From assembly GCF_002082015.1 (NCBI RefSeq), contig NZ_CP015109.1, positions 2,261,001 to 2,325,000 of the forward strand: a stretch of 64,000 nt of DNA, given 5' to 3'. Shown here piece by piece: positions 34,561-44,082 of this stretch. This stretch comes from Sporosarcina ureae. Its GTDB lineage: Bacteria > Bacillota > Bacilli > Bacillales_A > Planococcaceae. The position numbers and the translations under genes are program-made. The notes under the pieces are model-generated. The model was not told the DNA's origin and did not search any database. It saw only the letters and a list, made by a program, of their open reading frames with translations. The first letter of the stretch is position 1, and each line of letters starts with the position of its first letter.

Positions 34561-36030
34561 ATGAAAATAGAAGAACTAAAACACACCGATTGGATGAACA
34601 AAAACAAAATTATGGCGCTCAGTTTTGGGCTGGCTGCGGGACTTGGGCTCCTGGCTCAAATCATTCTTCAGTCATCCGCCGTTATTATTACTTCCGTCGC
34701 TATTCCGTTCGTCGTGGCCATCTTAGTTTACTTATTTATGAATTCGTCTACTTTCATCGCGAAACAATTTCCGTATATTTTAGTCTTTTTAACGTTCGGC
34801 ATTTCGATGAGCTTGATTTTCTTCTCGAATGCTAACTTAGGGACGATTGGCGTAATTTATCTGGTTTTAGTGTTAGGTGCGGTTCATGGGAAAATGCGTA
34901 TTATTGGATTTGCTTATGCACTGAGTGTATTTGCACTGCTCCTGAACAATACATATTTCGTATCGCCGGAGGTCGTAAGTGGAAGCGGTTCCAATTTACT
35001 GCTTCTTCACTTTCTTACAGCCCTTTGTTTGTTTTTATTGGTCAGACAGAATGATCGGGTCTTTCAACATGTAGAAGAGCTTCTGGCCCTGACGTCGCAA
35101 AAAGCCGAAGAAGAACAAGTGCTGTTTAAGGAGTTGGATACGGCCGTGACGAAAATCACGTCTAATCTAGCGTTTATTCAAACGAATGCGACAAGGTCCA
35201 CTACTTCTCAGCGTGAAATGCTAGAGGCGGTCAATGAAGTGAGTTCAGGCAGCCAACACCAGGCCGACCATATTGCGGAGATTGCAGAAAATGCAGAACA
35301 GACACATGAAGCGATTCAAGAGATTGCGGCAGGGCTTGGTGAATTAGGGGACAGAACAAACGACGCGGGGAGTAAGGCGGAGACAGGCACTGCACAAATG
35401 ACTCGATTGAAGGAGAGTCTCGATACATTCGCCGAATTCTTTACTGATTTGAATGATACATTCGGTGTTCTGTCTAGTAAAATTAACGAGACGAATGCAT
35501 TTGCTAGTTCGATTAAACAAATTACGGAGCAAACGAATTTATTGGCGTTAAATGCGTCGATTGAAGCCGCGCGTGCAGGCGAACACGGTAAAGGTTTTGC
35601 GGTCGTGGCGGATGAAATTCGTAAACTGGCTAGATTGACGGATGAGACACTTCAGAAAATCGACACGAATTTAGTGGAGTTAAATAGTACGAATACGGTT
35701 GCGGTCGGAAAATTAGAAGAAGGCTTGAAGCAGTTGACGATGCAAAATCATGTGGCGGATGAATCCAGCGCATCCTTTGGCATATTGCATGAAGTCATGT
35801 CTGCATTGCAACATGAGTTAGCTACATTTATCCGTGAATTTGAAATCATGACAGGGCGCACACTGACAATTCGCGAACGCACAGTAGAATTTGCCGCCGT
35901 AGTGCAGCAAAGTACAGCGGCAGTAGAAGAATTAAATGCCACACTGACGGAATTGGCAGGGGAGCAAGAAGGAATTGCGAAATATATCAGTGAAACACAT
36001 GATGAAGCTATTGCCATTCGTAGAACGTAA
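34561..36030 (+). CDS. Methyl-accepting chemotaxis protein with multi-helix membrane sensor
   Basis: A 489-residue chemoreceptor. Instead of the usual periplasmic sensor, its N-terminal 165 residues form about six membrane helices with very short loops, and there is no obvious HAMP domain. The cytoplasmic signalling part contains the invariant hairpin tip [20 protein letters not shown] (about 320-340), which binds CheA and CheW, flanked by long coiled-coil helices with methylation-type Glu/Gln. AAAGGAG lies 8 nt before the ATG. A stimulus within or near the membrane is likely. It is not near other che genes; CheV is 25 kb away. Confidence 0.9.
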   Translation: MKIEELKHTDWMNKNKIMALSFGLAAGLGLLAQIILQSSAVIITSVAIPFVVAILVYLFMNSSTFIAKQFPYILVFLTFGISMSLIFFSNANLGTIGVIYLVLVLGAVHGKMRIIGFAYALSVFALLLNNTYFVSPEVVSGSGSNLLLLHFLTALCLFLLVRQNDRVFQHVEELLALTSQKAEEEQVLFKELDTAVTKITSNLAFIQTNATRSTTSQREMLEAVNEVSSGSQHQADHIAEIAENAEQTHEAIQEIAAGLGELGDRTNDAGSKAETGTAQMTRLKESLDTFAEFFTDLNDTFGVLSSKINETNAFASSIKQITEQTNLLALNASIEAARAGEHGKGFAVVADEIRKLARLTDETLQKIDTNLVELNSTNTVAVGKLEEGLKQLTMQNHVADESSASFGILHEVMSALQHELATFIREFEIMTGRTLTIRERTVEFAAVVQQSTAAVEELNATLTELAGEQEGIAKYISETHDEAIAIRRT

Positions 36031-36077
36031 AGTACTAAATACTTTATCATTTACAAATTAGCCTTATATCTGTACGC

Positions 36078-36114
36078 AAAAGAAGTTACCCATACAAGAG
36101 TGGTACCTTCTTTT
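36078..36114 (+). terminator. Terminator after the chemoreceptor gene
   Basis: AAAAGAAGTTACC pairs with GGTACCTTCTTTT around an 11-base loop; the repeated T are partly inside the stem. Confidence 0.75.
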
Positions 36115-36262
36115 ATCTGCAGTTTTACACATTCAATTACAATAAAAATCCCATATACAGAGACAATTTACAAGATTACGATTAGTATTGTATCTGTAGG
36201 TTTGCTTTGTAGTTCATCAAAGCGACGTACATGGAAATGATAGTATCGTTAGAGGTGTATAA

Positions 36263-37159
36263 ATGGGGTTATTTTTCACGGTTATTTTACCGATTATTTC
36301 AGTATTCATAGTGGGATTCATTTTACAAAGAGTGAAGCAATTAAATATAAAATCGATATCGTCTCTTTCGATTTATATATTATCGCCTGCCCTTGTCTTT
36401 ACTTCATTATATAAGGCGGACTTTAATGCAAGTTATATGACAATCCTGATTTACATGTTTGCTCTTTTTTATGCAATGGTCTTACTCAACAAGATCATTG
36501 CGAAAATCTTTAAATGGGATAAAAAAATAGAAAGTGCCTCCATACTAGCCACAGGTTTCATGAACTCGGGAAACTACGGTTTGCCGGTCGTGTTATTTAG
36601 TTTAGGAGAAAAAGCGCTACCTTATGCCATCTTCATCATGGTCATACAATCTCTGCAAAACAACTTCTTCGGTGTCTACTATGCGTCACGCAGTACGAGT
36701 GGCATCGGTCGATCTATAAAGATGGTATTTAAAATGCCGACGACCTACGCGGCTATTTTCGCGTTCGCTTTCCAGTACTTCCACATCACTGTACCGGAGT
36801 CGATCATGTCAACGACGTCCATGGTCGGGGATGCCGCGATCCCTGTCATGATGATCATGCTAGGGATGCAACTAGGATCCGTCATTCGGAAGAAACCCAA
36901 TTGGCAAGTAGTCATCTCTGGCGTAGTGCTGAAAATGGTCATAGCCCCTATATTGGCGTTTGTTTTCGTGCTATTCGTAGGAATGGATCCTCTAGTAGGG
37001 ACAGTACTCATCATCATTTCAGCAATGCCTACAGCGGCCACGACGACTATGTATGCGATTGAATTTGATACCGAGCCTGAGCTTGTGTCGATGATTACGT
37101 TGATTTCTACGCTACTAAGTGTGATTTCGTTAAGTATTTTATTGAATGTCCTTATTTGA
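36263..37159 (+). CDS. AEC family (auxin efflux carrier-type) transporter
   Basis: A 298-residue membrane protein with ten predicted helices in two halves. The signature GFMNSGNYGLPV (about 95-107) in helix 4 is the crossover region of the AEC/BASS fold, and PTAATTTMYAIEF lies in helix 9. The family moves malate, malonate or other organic anions. The ATG has AGAGGTG upstream. Between the chemoreceptor and two convergent kinases, it is a single-gene unit with a bidirectional terminator after it. Confidence 0.85.
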   Translation: MGLFFTVILPIISVFIVGFILQRVKQLNIKSISSLSIYILSPALVFTSLYKADFNASYMTILIYMFALFYAMVLLNKIIAKIFKWDKKIESASILATGFMNSGNYGLPVVLFSLGEKALPYAIFIMVIQSLQNNFFGVYYASRSTSGIGRSIKMVFKMPTTYAAIFAFAFQYFHITVPESIMSTTSMVGDAAIPVMMIMLGMQLGSVIRKKPNWQVVISGVVLKMVIAPILAFVFVLFVGMDPLVGTVLIIISAMPTAATTTMYAIEFDTEPELVSMITLISTLLSVISLSILLNVLI

Positions 37160-37197
37160 ATGAATTAGCTGTAGACAGATTCAGAAAATCACAAAAT

Positions 37198-37240
37198 AAA
37201 AAGAAGTTGGAGCCCGAAATAATGGCTTCAGCTTCTTTTT
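37198..37240. terminator. Bidirectional terminator between the AEC transporter and the kinase gene
   Basis: AAAAAGAAGTTGGAGCC and GGCTTCAGCTTCTTTTT pair with two mismatches. A- and T-runs on either side let it work for both convergent genes. Confidence 0.8.
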
Positions 37241-37254
37241 CATTGCGATCCTCG

Positions 37255-38559
37255 TTAGGATTTTGGCAAACTAACTGTAAAGGTCGTCCCTTTACCAATC
37301 TCAGTGTGTAATCCGAAGTTTCCATTATGATCTCGAATGATTTTTTCACAGATCAACAACCCTAACCCTATTCCATCCACTTTTGATGAAATGAAGGGGT
37401 CGCCTATTTGACGTAGAATTTCATCGGGAATCCCTGGACCCGTATCGGACACATCAATAGTAATGTGATCATGATCGTCTTTCACATGAAGCGTGATGGT
37501 ACCGGTTTTCATCGCTTCGATTGCATTTTCGATGAGATTAATGAATACATGTCTTATTTTCAGTTCACTGCCGAACATCGTCAACTCGTGGTTATCGGAA
37601 TGTACATGGATCTCAATGGCATTCATGTCCATCCTGGATTCCATCTGAACCTTAATAATTTCGATTAACTCCGAAATATGGATCACCTTTTGATTGACCA
37701 CATGTGTTTCGGCTAAGGATAAAAATTTAGAAGCGATTTGTTCTATTTCTTTTATTCCGGATTGGATCCCGTCAAGTTGTATTTGATTTGCTTCACTACG
37801 ATTGCAATCTGTCAAACCTAATAATTGTAATCGACCTTGCACAACAGTAAGAGAGCTACGAAGTTCATGAGCAATGATGGTAGCCAATTTTCCGGTGATG
37901 TCCAATTTATCCCTACGAGTATCATGGTTTCGTAATTCATTTTCAAATTGGAGTTGTTTTGCGATCCCTGTAAAATGAGCAGGTTCCTTTTTATATAAAT
38001 GTGAAGGCGAGAAATCCGTATCCGTCATATGGTATTCATGGGTTTGCAGAAGTTCAATCAAGAGTGTACCAGATACAGATAAACCATCATAAGCACACAC
38101 ATTGGTGAATTTTCTCGTGATATTCGCTACTTTAGAGAAAAAATCATCAAAACTTTGTTCATGTAAGGCAATAGAGGGGATTAACGTCTTTTTACTTTGA
38201 GAACGCCACGTCACTAATCCCCACCCGCGAAGCATGTTACCTTCTTTCATATGAGGATCAAAGAAGTCATGTAAATCTTTTAAAACCGCCTCCGCATTAA
38301 AATTTTCGTACGTGTCATTTGCTATGTCCGTATCCACAAAATAGATATGACCCAATTGCTCCTCTGAATATCCTGCGTTTCTAAGATTTTCTTTAACAGA
38401 AGCGTAATTCATTGATCGATCCAGGTACAGAATGATGTGCTGTTTATCCAGACCTTCAGCTATATAGGAAGTAGCATGTTCTAAATACTTGTGATAATCT
38501 GCGTACGTGTACACAATATTGCCAGCTAGTAAGGATTCAATGTCCTGAGTAGGCTTCAT
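37255..38559 (-). CDS. MEDS-domain sensor histidine kinase 1
   Basis: A 434-residue soluble kinase without membrane segments. Residues about 1-180 form a MEDS (DcmR-type) sensory domain (YTYADYHKYLEHATSYIAEG, LRGWGLVTW). The HisKA domain has the phospho-His in IIAHELRSSLTVVQG (about 232). The HATPase domain shows N-box NLIENAIEAM, G1 DTGPGIPDE and G2 GIGLGLLICE. No response regulator is adjacent, so it may feed an existing phosphorelay such as Spo0F; that is inference. Odd point: the first ATG has no ribosome site, while GGGGGG lies about 38 nt upstream, followed by an in-frame ATC with good spacing. Confidence 0.88.
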   Translation of the reverse strand: MKPTQDIESLLAGNIVYTYADYHKYLEHATSYIAEGLDKQHIILYLDRSMNYASVKENLRNAGYSEEQLGHIYFVDTDIANDTYENFNAEAVLKDLHDFFDPHMKEGNMLRGWGLVTWRSQSKKTLIPSIALHEQSFDDFFSKVANITRKFTNVCAYDGLSVSGTLLIELLQTHEYHMTDTDFSPSHLYKKEPAHFTGIAKQLQFENELRNHDTRRDKLDITGKLATIIAHELRSSLTVVQGRLQLLGLTDCNRSEANQIQLDGIQSGIKEIEQIASKFLSLAETHVVNQKVIHISELIEIIKVQMESRMDMNAIEIHVHSDNHELTMFGSELKIRHVFINLIENAIEAMKTGTITLHVKDDHDHITIDVSDTGPGIPDEILRQIGDPFISSKVDGIGLGLLICEKIIRDHNGNFGLHTEIGKGTTFTVSLPKS

Positions 38560-38864
38560 CTTTTTATTGTTGTCGATTGAATGTGTGATGGTAAAAACCC
38601 CCCTAACTATACCGAGTAATTATTCATATTATAACAGTTTAATTTCTATAAGTTAGATTGAATAGTAAAAAATAATACAGTTAGTATATTTTGTGAAACT
38701 GCTTGGAAAGGGGGCATTCTAATGAAGCCAAAATGATTAGAAGCAACAGATCACAGGCGCACGCAGCCAAGAAACGATTGCGAATAAGAGGAAAAACTGC
38801 ATGTACGATCTATCAACTGAAATCATCTAAAACTTTCAGCGATGTGGGCTGGTCACAATTTCAG

Positions 38865-40169
38865 TTATAGTTTTGGCAATCTTACTGTAAAGGTCGTCCC
38901 TTTACCAATCAACGTATGGAGTAATAAGCTTCCGTTATGCTCTTTAACGATTTTTTCACTGATCAACAATCCTAACCCAGTACCATCTTCTTTTGAAGAC
39001 ATAAAAGGATCGCCTATTTGACGTAAGATGTCATCAGGTATGCCCGGACCGTTGTCGGAAACTTCAATGATCACGTGATCCTGTTCGTCTTTCACTTCAA
39101 GTGTGATCGTTCCGGTTTCCATAGCTTCAATAGCATTCTTGACTATGTTAATAAATACTTGCTTTATTTTCAGTTCATCGCCGAAAATCATCATCTCGTA
39201 ATTATCCGAATGGACATGCATGTCAATGTGTTTCATGTCTGTAGTTGCTTTCATCTGCATGGTAACCTGTTCAACTAACTCTGAGATATTGAGTATTTTT
39301 TGATTTTCTACATGTGATTCCGCTAGAGATAAAAACTGAGAGGCGGTTTGTTCTATTTCTTGTAATCCTTTTTTGAGGCTGTCGAGATGTGCTTGACTTG
39401 CCTCGCTATAGCCACCACTAGTGAGATCAAACAATTGTAAACGGCCTTGCACGACAGTAAGAGAGCTACGAAGTTCATGCGCAATAATCGATGCCAATTT
39501 GCCGGTCATATCTAATTTGTCTCTACGCGTATCATGGCTGCGTAATTCTTTTTCAAACTGTAGCTGTTCAGATAATCCTGTAAAACGCACGGATTCTTTT
39601 TTATATACATGTGAAGGCGAGAAATTCGTATCTGTCATATGGTATTCATGGGTTCGCAGGAGTTCAGTTAGAAGTGAACCCGTCAAAGATACACTATCAT
39701 AAGCGCATACTTGAATGTAATTCGCTGTGATATTCGCAACTTTAGAGAAAAGGTCATCAAAATTTTTTTCATGTATAACGATAGAAGGAGTTAACGTTTT
39801 AATATTTTGAGGTCGCCAAGTCATCAAGCCCCATCCGCGAATCGTACTCCCTTCCTTGGTATGGAAATTAATGGTTTCACTTGCAACCTTTACAATAGTC
39901 TCGGCATTGAAATCTTCATGTGTGTTATAGGCTACTTTGGTATCGATAAAATGAATATGATCTATTTGATTTTTCGAAAAGCCCATATTTCTAAGATTTT
40001 CTTTAATGATGGTAAAATTTTCTAGTCGATCCACATACAGCACGACATGATTTTCATCCAGTCCTTCAGCTACATAGGAAGTAGTGTGTTCTATATATTT
40101 GTCGATGTCGGTGTATGTATACACCACATGGCCGACGGGTGAAGACTCAATGCCCTTCGTAATCCTCAT
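38865..40169 (-). CDS. MEDS-domain sensor histidine kinase 2
   Basis: A 434-residue paralogue of the kinase at 37255-38559, same order and highly similar, so the pair is a tandem duplication. The MEDS domain covers about 1-180 (VYTYTDIDKYIEHTTSYVAE), the phospho-His is in IIAHELRSSLTVVQG, and the ATP lid motifs are NIVKNAIEAM, DNGPGIPDD and GTGLGLLIS. The ATG at 40169 has GGAGGGG 8 nt upstream (a TTG two codons earlier is possible). About 300 bp separates the two kinase genes and contains no gene. An Sda-like kinase inhibitor is encoded divergently about 350 bp away. Confidence 0.88.
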   Translation of the reverse strand: MRITKGIESSPVGHVVYTYTDIDKYIEHTTSYVAEGLDENHVVLYVDRLENFTIIKENLRNMGFSKNQIDHIHFIDTKVAYNTHEDFNAETIVKVASETINFHTKEGSTIRGWGLMTWRPQNIKTLTPSIVIHEKNFDDLFSKVANITANYIQVCAYDSVSLTGSLLTELLRTHEYHMTDTNFSPSHVYKKESVRFTGLSEQLQFEKELRSHDTRRDKLDMTGKLASIIAHELRSSLTVVQGRLQLFDLTSGGYSEASQAHLDSLKKGLQEIEQTASQFLSLAESHVENQKILNISELVEQVTMQMKATTDMKHIDMHVHSDNYEMMIFGDELKIKQVFINIVKNAIEAMETGTITLEVKDEQDHVIIEVSDNGPGIPDDILRQIGDPFMSSKEDGTGLGLLISEKIVKEHNGSLLLHTLIGKGTTFTVRLPKL

Positions 40170-40518
40170 TTTCAAAACCCCTCCGAATTGTAGGAATAAT
40201 AAATTATATTATAGCATTTTATATGCTGTAAAGGAGGCAGAATGTTACCACCTTTAGTACATTTACTGCATTTTACAAGAACACCTATAGAAGACACAGT
40301 CTATGGAATAAGTTGATTTGGAATTCCAGCCAGAAGCGTTCTGTGTGAGGCACCCAAAACTGCAAATCTCCACTCTGCATGCCACTTGTTCATTGCATTA
40401 CAAGCAGTAAAAAAAATATGCATACTTTTTTTAAAAAATGTTTTAAATGCTTTACTAAAGGGTAGAGTTAGCAAATAACCATACAAATACAATCCAACTA
40501 GAAGAAAGCGGGTGCTCT

Positions 40519-40638
40519 ATGAGAAACTTAACTAACAAAGCATTGCTCGAAGTGTATGAACGAACAGAGGAAATAGAATTAGATCAAGCATTTATTGAAC
40601 TACTTGAAGAAGAAATTAGGCGCCGTGGCATTTTATAG
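40519..40638 (+). CDS. sda: Sda-like inhibitor of sporulation histidine kinase
   Basis: A 39-residue protein. The pattern MRNLTNKALLEVYERTEEIE then LDQAFIELLEEEIRRRGIL follows B. subtilis Sda closely (MRKLSDELLIESY, FIELIENEIKRR), including the two helices of its antiparallel hairpin. Sda binds the HisKA domain of KinA and blocks Spo0F phosphorylation when DNA replication is disturbed. A weak site, GCGGGTG, precedes the ATG. Its location next to two orphan kinases suggests they may be its targets. It is too short for many gene callers. The rest of the gap 40170-40518 holds nothing I recognise, and I found no clear DnaA boxes. Confidence 0.85.
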   Translation: MRNLTNKALLEVYERTEEIELDQAFIELLEEEIRRRGIL

Positions 40639-40833
40639 ATGCTAGGGCGTTTTTTTGTTCTCTATTATATACAGCTTACTGAACGGGGAATTCTATAGAT
40701 AAACAATAGGAAATGCATTGCTAGAACATGCCCTCGTTATTTTGACTACATAATGCAAAGAGCTACGACATCCGTTCTCAAATGTTTAATTTGCTTCTCG
40801 AAAAGGAAGGTTAGACAGAAAGGGGGGAGTCCG

Positions 40834-41772
40834 ATGGTGGAGCCTATACTTGCGTATGAAAATTGGTCATGGGTCCGTATTGACGCAACCACTCAACAGA
40901 AGATGAACGAGTTCCCGGATATTCCATTAGCCGGCAAACGCTGGGCCATGTCGTTAGCTGAACATCAAAGCAGTAACCTGGAAATGGATGCGAGTGAAGA
41001 TGGAAAGGAATCGATGTGGGGTTCCTTTGTCTATTCACAGAACGTTAACGTGCGCAGCGAAAAGATCATCCTTCATTATTATCTCACAAAAGATTTCCTT
41101 CTGACATACGGTATGGATCCAGCATTTTTTACAGGCGCTTTTGAACAACAAGTACTGAAATACATGGACAAAGCAGAGAATGCCATCGAGGGATTCATGG
41201 CGCTGGTCGGAGAAATCATCAGCGTATTCCTGCAAAAAATCGAACGCTTTGAAGACCGAATGCATGATTTACTGTGGAGCGTCAAAGCAGAGAATGATGA
41301 ACCAGTCTTTGAACAAATCATGGATAATCGGTATGAAGTGCTAGTGTGGAAAAACCTCATCATACCGTTCGTGGAAATCCAGGAAGCGATAGTGGAAGCA
41401 TTCGGAGACGACGTATTGGAAGGGTATTTCTACAAGCGGACCTGTCGGCGTATCCGACGATGCCACCAGACGATCCACGAATACAACGAAGAAATAGGAC
41501 AGCTGATCGATCTCGAATCCATCATCTCCTCCCATCGAGGCAACGAAATCGTCAAAACGCTGACTGTCATCACCATGCTCTTCACGCCAGTAGCCGCTTG
41601 GGGTGCCTTATGGGGAATGAACTTCAAATTCATGCCCGAGCTCGATTGGAAATATGGCTATTTGGGAGCGATCCTCGTCATCGCTCTTTCTACGTGGAGT
41701 TTATATTACTACTTAAAAAAGAAAAACTGGATCGGTAGCGTATTGAAAAGCTCGAAGGATAAGAATTTCTAG
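40834..41772 (+). CDS. corA: CorA-family divalent cation transporter
   Basis: A 312-residue protein. A cytoplasmic domain of about 245 residues ends in a long helix with many charged residues, then two membrane helices carry the selectivity motif GMN (WGALWGMNFKFMP) and the loop YGYLGA. The family forms pentameric Mg2+/Co2+ channels. The ATG at 40834 follows AAAGGGGGGAG; a longer frame begins at 40753 without support. The last 390 bp and the following 170 bp are duplicated at 53601-54162. Confidence 0.9.
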   Translation: MVEPILAYENWSWVRIDATTQQKMNEFPDIPLAGKRWAMSLAEHQSSNLEMDASEDGKESMWGSFVYSQNVNVRSEKIILHYYLTKDFLLTYGMDPAFFTGAFEQQVLKYMDKAENAIEGFMALVGEIISVFLQKIERFEDRMHDLLWSVKAENDEPVFEQIMDNRYEVLVWKNLIIPFVEIQEAIVEAFGDDVLEGYFYKRTCRRIRRCHQTIHEYNEEIGQLIDLESIISSHRGNEIVKTLTVITMLFTPVAAWGALWGMNFKFMPELDWKYGYLGAILVIALSTWSLYYYLKKKNWIGSVLKSSKDKNF

Positions 41773-41944
41773 TGTGGAGGATCACCGGATACCTCTTCCA
41801 AGTAACCAAGTGGAAGTCAGCCAATCCCAAAAGGAAAAGTGCTATCCTAGAACGGAATAGCACTTTTACACATTTGATAGGCAAGTACATCAAATACTTA
41901 CATTAGGTCACAACACATACTTCGATTCAATCAATTCCACAATC
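41383..41944 (+). repeat. 562-bp direct duplication, left copy
   Basis: From GAAGCGA at 41383 to AATC at 41944, the sequence recurs at 53601-54162 in the same orientation and the same length, with scattered substitutions (a few per cent by eye). It covers the corA 3' end, the shared terminator and the last codons of the convergent dehydrogenase. The two copies bracket about 11.7 kb of DNA. Confidence 0.9.
41835..41867. terminator. Bidirectional terminator between corA and the dehydrogenase gene
   Basis: AAAAGTGCTATCC pairs with GGAATAGCACTTTT. A- and T-rich ends serve both convergent genes. A second copy is at 54053-54085. Confidence 0.85.
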
Positions 41945-42984
41945 GCATCCCCAACCTCAATAGTAGAAGCACTACCACCCAAGTCTGGAGTCAACGCAGA
42001 CTTCGATACCAATAACTCTTCAATCGAATCCAGCAACAACTTCCCGAGATCCTCAAATCCAAAGAAATCAAACATTTGACTAGCCGACCAAATCGCAGCT
42101 AACGGATTCGCAATATGCTGACCCGCTATATCAGGAGCAGATCCGTGAATCGGTTCGAACATAGAAGGGTAGGTCTTTTCAGGATTAATATTCGCCCCGG
42201 CAGCCAGTCCCATCCCACCAGCGAGTGCGGCCCCTAGATCTGTCAAAATATCGCCAAACAAATTGGACGTCACCACCACTTCGAACCGTGCGGGATCTTT
42301 AATCATCAACATCGCAGCCGCATCGACCAAATAACTTGCCGTCTCCACATGTGGATACTCTTGACTCACTTCTTCAAACACTTGATCCCAGAAGACCATC
42401 GAATAATTCAATGCATTCGCCTTACTAATACTAGTCAACGTCTTCCCAAGAGCCGAAGCCGTCTCAAATGCATAACGAATAATCCGCTCCGTTCCTTTAC
42501 GAGAGAACACTCCCGTCTGCAACACCACTTCTTCGGGCTTATCCTTAAACAACCAATCGCCAGCCCCTGCGTACTCACCTTCACTGTTTTCCCGAATAAA
42601 CAGCATATCAATCGTTTCCTTCGTACCGTTTTCAATAGGGCAAGGCGCACCGTTTAACAACTGAATAGGGCGGATATTCACGTATTGATCGAACTGCTTT
42701 CGAATGATTAATAGTAGATCCCATAATGAAATATGGTCGGGTACGCCAGGGAATCCAACCGCGCCTAAATAGATTGCGTCAAATTTGGAGAGTTGCTCCA
42801 TCCCGTCATCTGCCATCATCTGGCCATGCTCGAGGTAATACTCGCAGCCCCATGGGAAGTGAGTGAATTCGAAGGAGAGTCTTCCGTCTAGATCGGCTAC
42901 ACGTTTCATTACTTTGATGCCTTCGTTTATTACTTCTGGGCCGATTCCGTCTCCGGAGATTACGGCTATTTTGTAGGGATTCAT
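41908..42984 (-). CDS. Tartrate/D-malate dehydrogenase (isopropylmalate dehydrogenase family)
   Basis: A 358-residue NAD-dependent beta-decarboxylating dehydrogenase. The start is KIAVISGDGIGPEVI; substrate-binding Arg/Tyr lie in FIRENSEGEYAGAG (about 128-141), Lys in ISKANALNYS, the metal Asp residues in SNLFGDILTDLGAALAGG, and the NAD loop in EPIHGSAPDIAG. FIRENSEGEYAG is typical of tartrate/D-malate dehydrogenases (YcsA, DmlA) rather than LeuB. AAGAGTG precedes the ATG. The end of its coding region lies inside the duplicated 562-bp block, and a relic of it recurs at 54085-54162. Confidence 0.88.
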   Translation of the reverse strand: MNPYKIAVISGDGIGPEVINEGIKVMKRVADLDGRLSFEFTHFPWGCEYYLEHGQMMADDGMEQLSKFDAIYLGAVGFPGVPDHISLWDLLLIIRKQFDQYVNIRPIQLLNGAPCPIENGTKETIDMLFIRENSEGEYAGAGDWLFKDKPEEVVLQTGVFSRKGTERIIRYAFETASALGKTLTSISKANALNYSMVFWDQVFEEVSQEYPHVETASYLVDAAAMLMIKDPARFEVVVTSNLFGDILTDLGAALAGGMGLAAGANINPEKTYPSMFEPIHGSAPDIAGQHIANPLAAIWSASQMFDFFGFEDLGKLLLDSIEELLVSKSALTPDLGGSASTIEVGDAIVELIESKYVL

Positions 42985-43485
42985 GTGGTCACTCTTTTCT
43001 ATGCATTAATCAGTGTATGTTATTAGATTATCATTTTAAAAGAGTAATGTATCTACAATCAGAAAAACTAGGTGGTAAGAAATTGAATTAGAGTTCTAAT
43101 GTTAAAAAAACTACATATGATCAAGAGATTAAGCTGTTTGAATTAACCTAATACTTTTACAGTACGTAGGTATAGATATTATTTTTGGATTAAATTTAAA
43201 ATCCTTATAAGAAAGTATTAAAGCAAGAGTGGTATCTGCTATGACGATTTTAAATTCAATAGAGTTGTTTATTACATAAAGTTGGTCATCCTAAAGTAAA
43301 GTGATTATTAACATGACTAAGTAATAAATGACTAAGTTAATAGTATATTTAGGAAATACACATGTGAAAATCGGTGATTCTTTACTGACTCAATTTCATG
43401 TAGGTTAAATTCCTTGCTAAAGATTAAGCGATTAGAAGAATATATTCAAAGCAATTAAAAGATAAAACGCCTGAGAAACGACTTG
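42985..43485. other. AT-rich gap with no gene recognised
   Basis: About 500 bp of AT-rich sequence with frequent stops in all frames lies between the dehydrogenase start and the IS66 relic. I see no repeat, RNA or promoter that I can support beyond the dehydrogenase's own upstream region. Confidence 0.5.
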
Positions 43486-43879
43486 AAATAAGGAACAATG
43501 TCAGTCAGCATGTGCTGAAAGCTTTTTGGTATGGCTCGAAGAACAACGGGATATAGTTGCTCCATAAACCGCAACTGAGTCTGCCATCTCCTATACGCTA
43601 AAACAATGGCCTAAATTGACGACGTTCGTGAAAGATGGCCGTATTGAGATCAACAATAATTGAGCAGAACGGTCAAAAAAGACTATTGTAATTGGTAAAA
43701 AGAACTGGCTGTACGCAGTCTCCACAAGTGATGCTACCTCAAGTACAATAGCCTACAGTCTCATAGAGACAGCAAAAGAGAATGGTATGAATACCTTCTT
43801 CTACCTACCGTTCAATTTCGAAGAACTCTATCTACATAAACTTGAAAAAGCCGAGGCATTTGAAGACTTAATGACTTGA
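43486..43879 (+). pseudogene. IS66-family transposase relic, C-terminal part
   Basis: One frame reads FLVWLEEQRDIVAP, a TAA stop, then SAISYTLKQWPKLTTF, KDGRIEINNN, a TGA stop in place of the usual residue, then AERSKKTIVIGKKNWLYAV and SLIETAKENGMNTFFYLP, ending at 43879. IEINNN-x-AERS and RKNWLF-type motifs, with SLIETAKENG, are diagnostic of IS66 TnpC. Two in-frame stops and loss of the N-terminal two-thirds show it is dead. Confidence 0.85.
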
Positions 43880-44082
43880 TCGAAGACCTTGCCAAAGAAT
43901 CTTATATTCAGTCAAAGAAATAGAAAATGTCTCGAAGTGTGTAGTGCAAGATAGAAGTACAGAGTTTTGAAAGGAATAAGTACATAACGCTGCAATTGTA
44001 AAATAATAATAAAAGGCTTGCCAGCCTTCCAAAATTTCTCTACTGTATTGGTGTCGAATCAAATCAGTGGAGGTTGAGAGGA

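Noticed and set aside
40301..40518. DnaA boxes in front of sda, as in B. subtilis
   Set aside because: I could not find a TTATCCACA-type sequence on either strand in this stretch.
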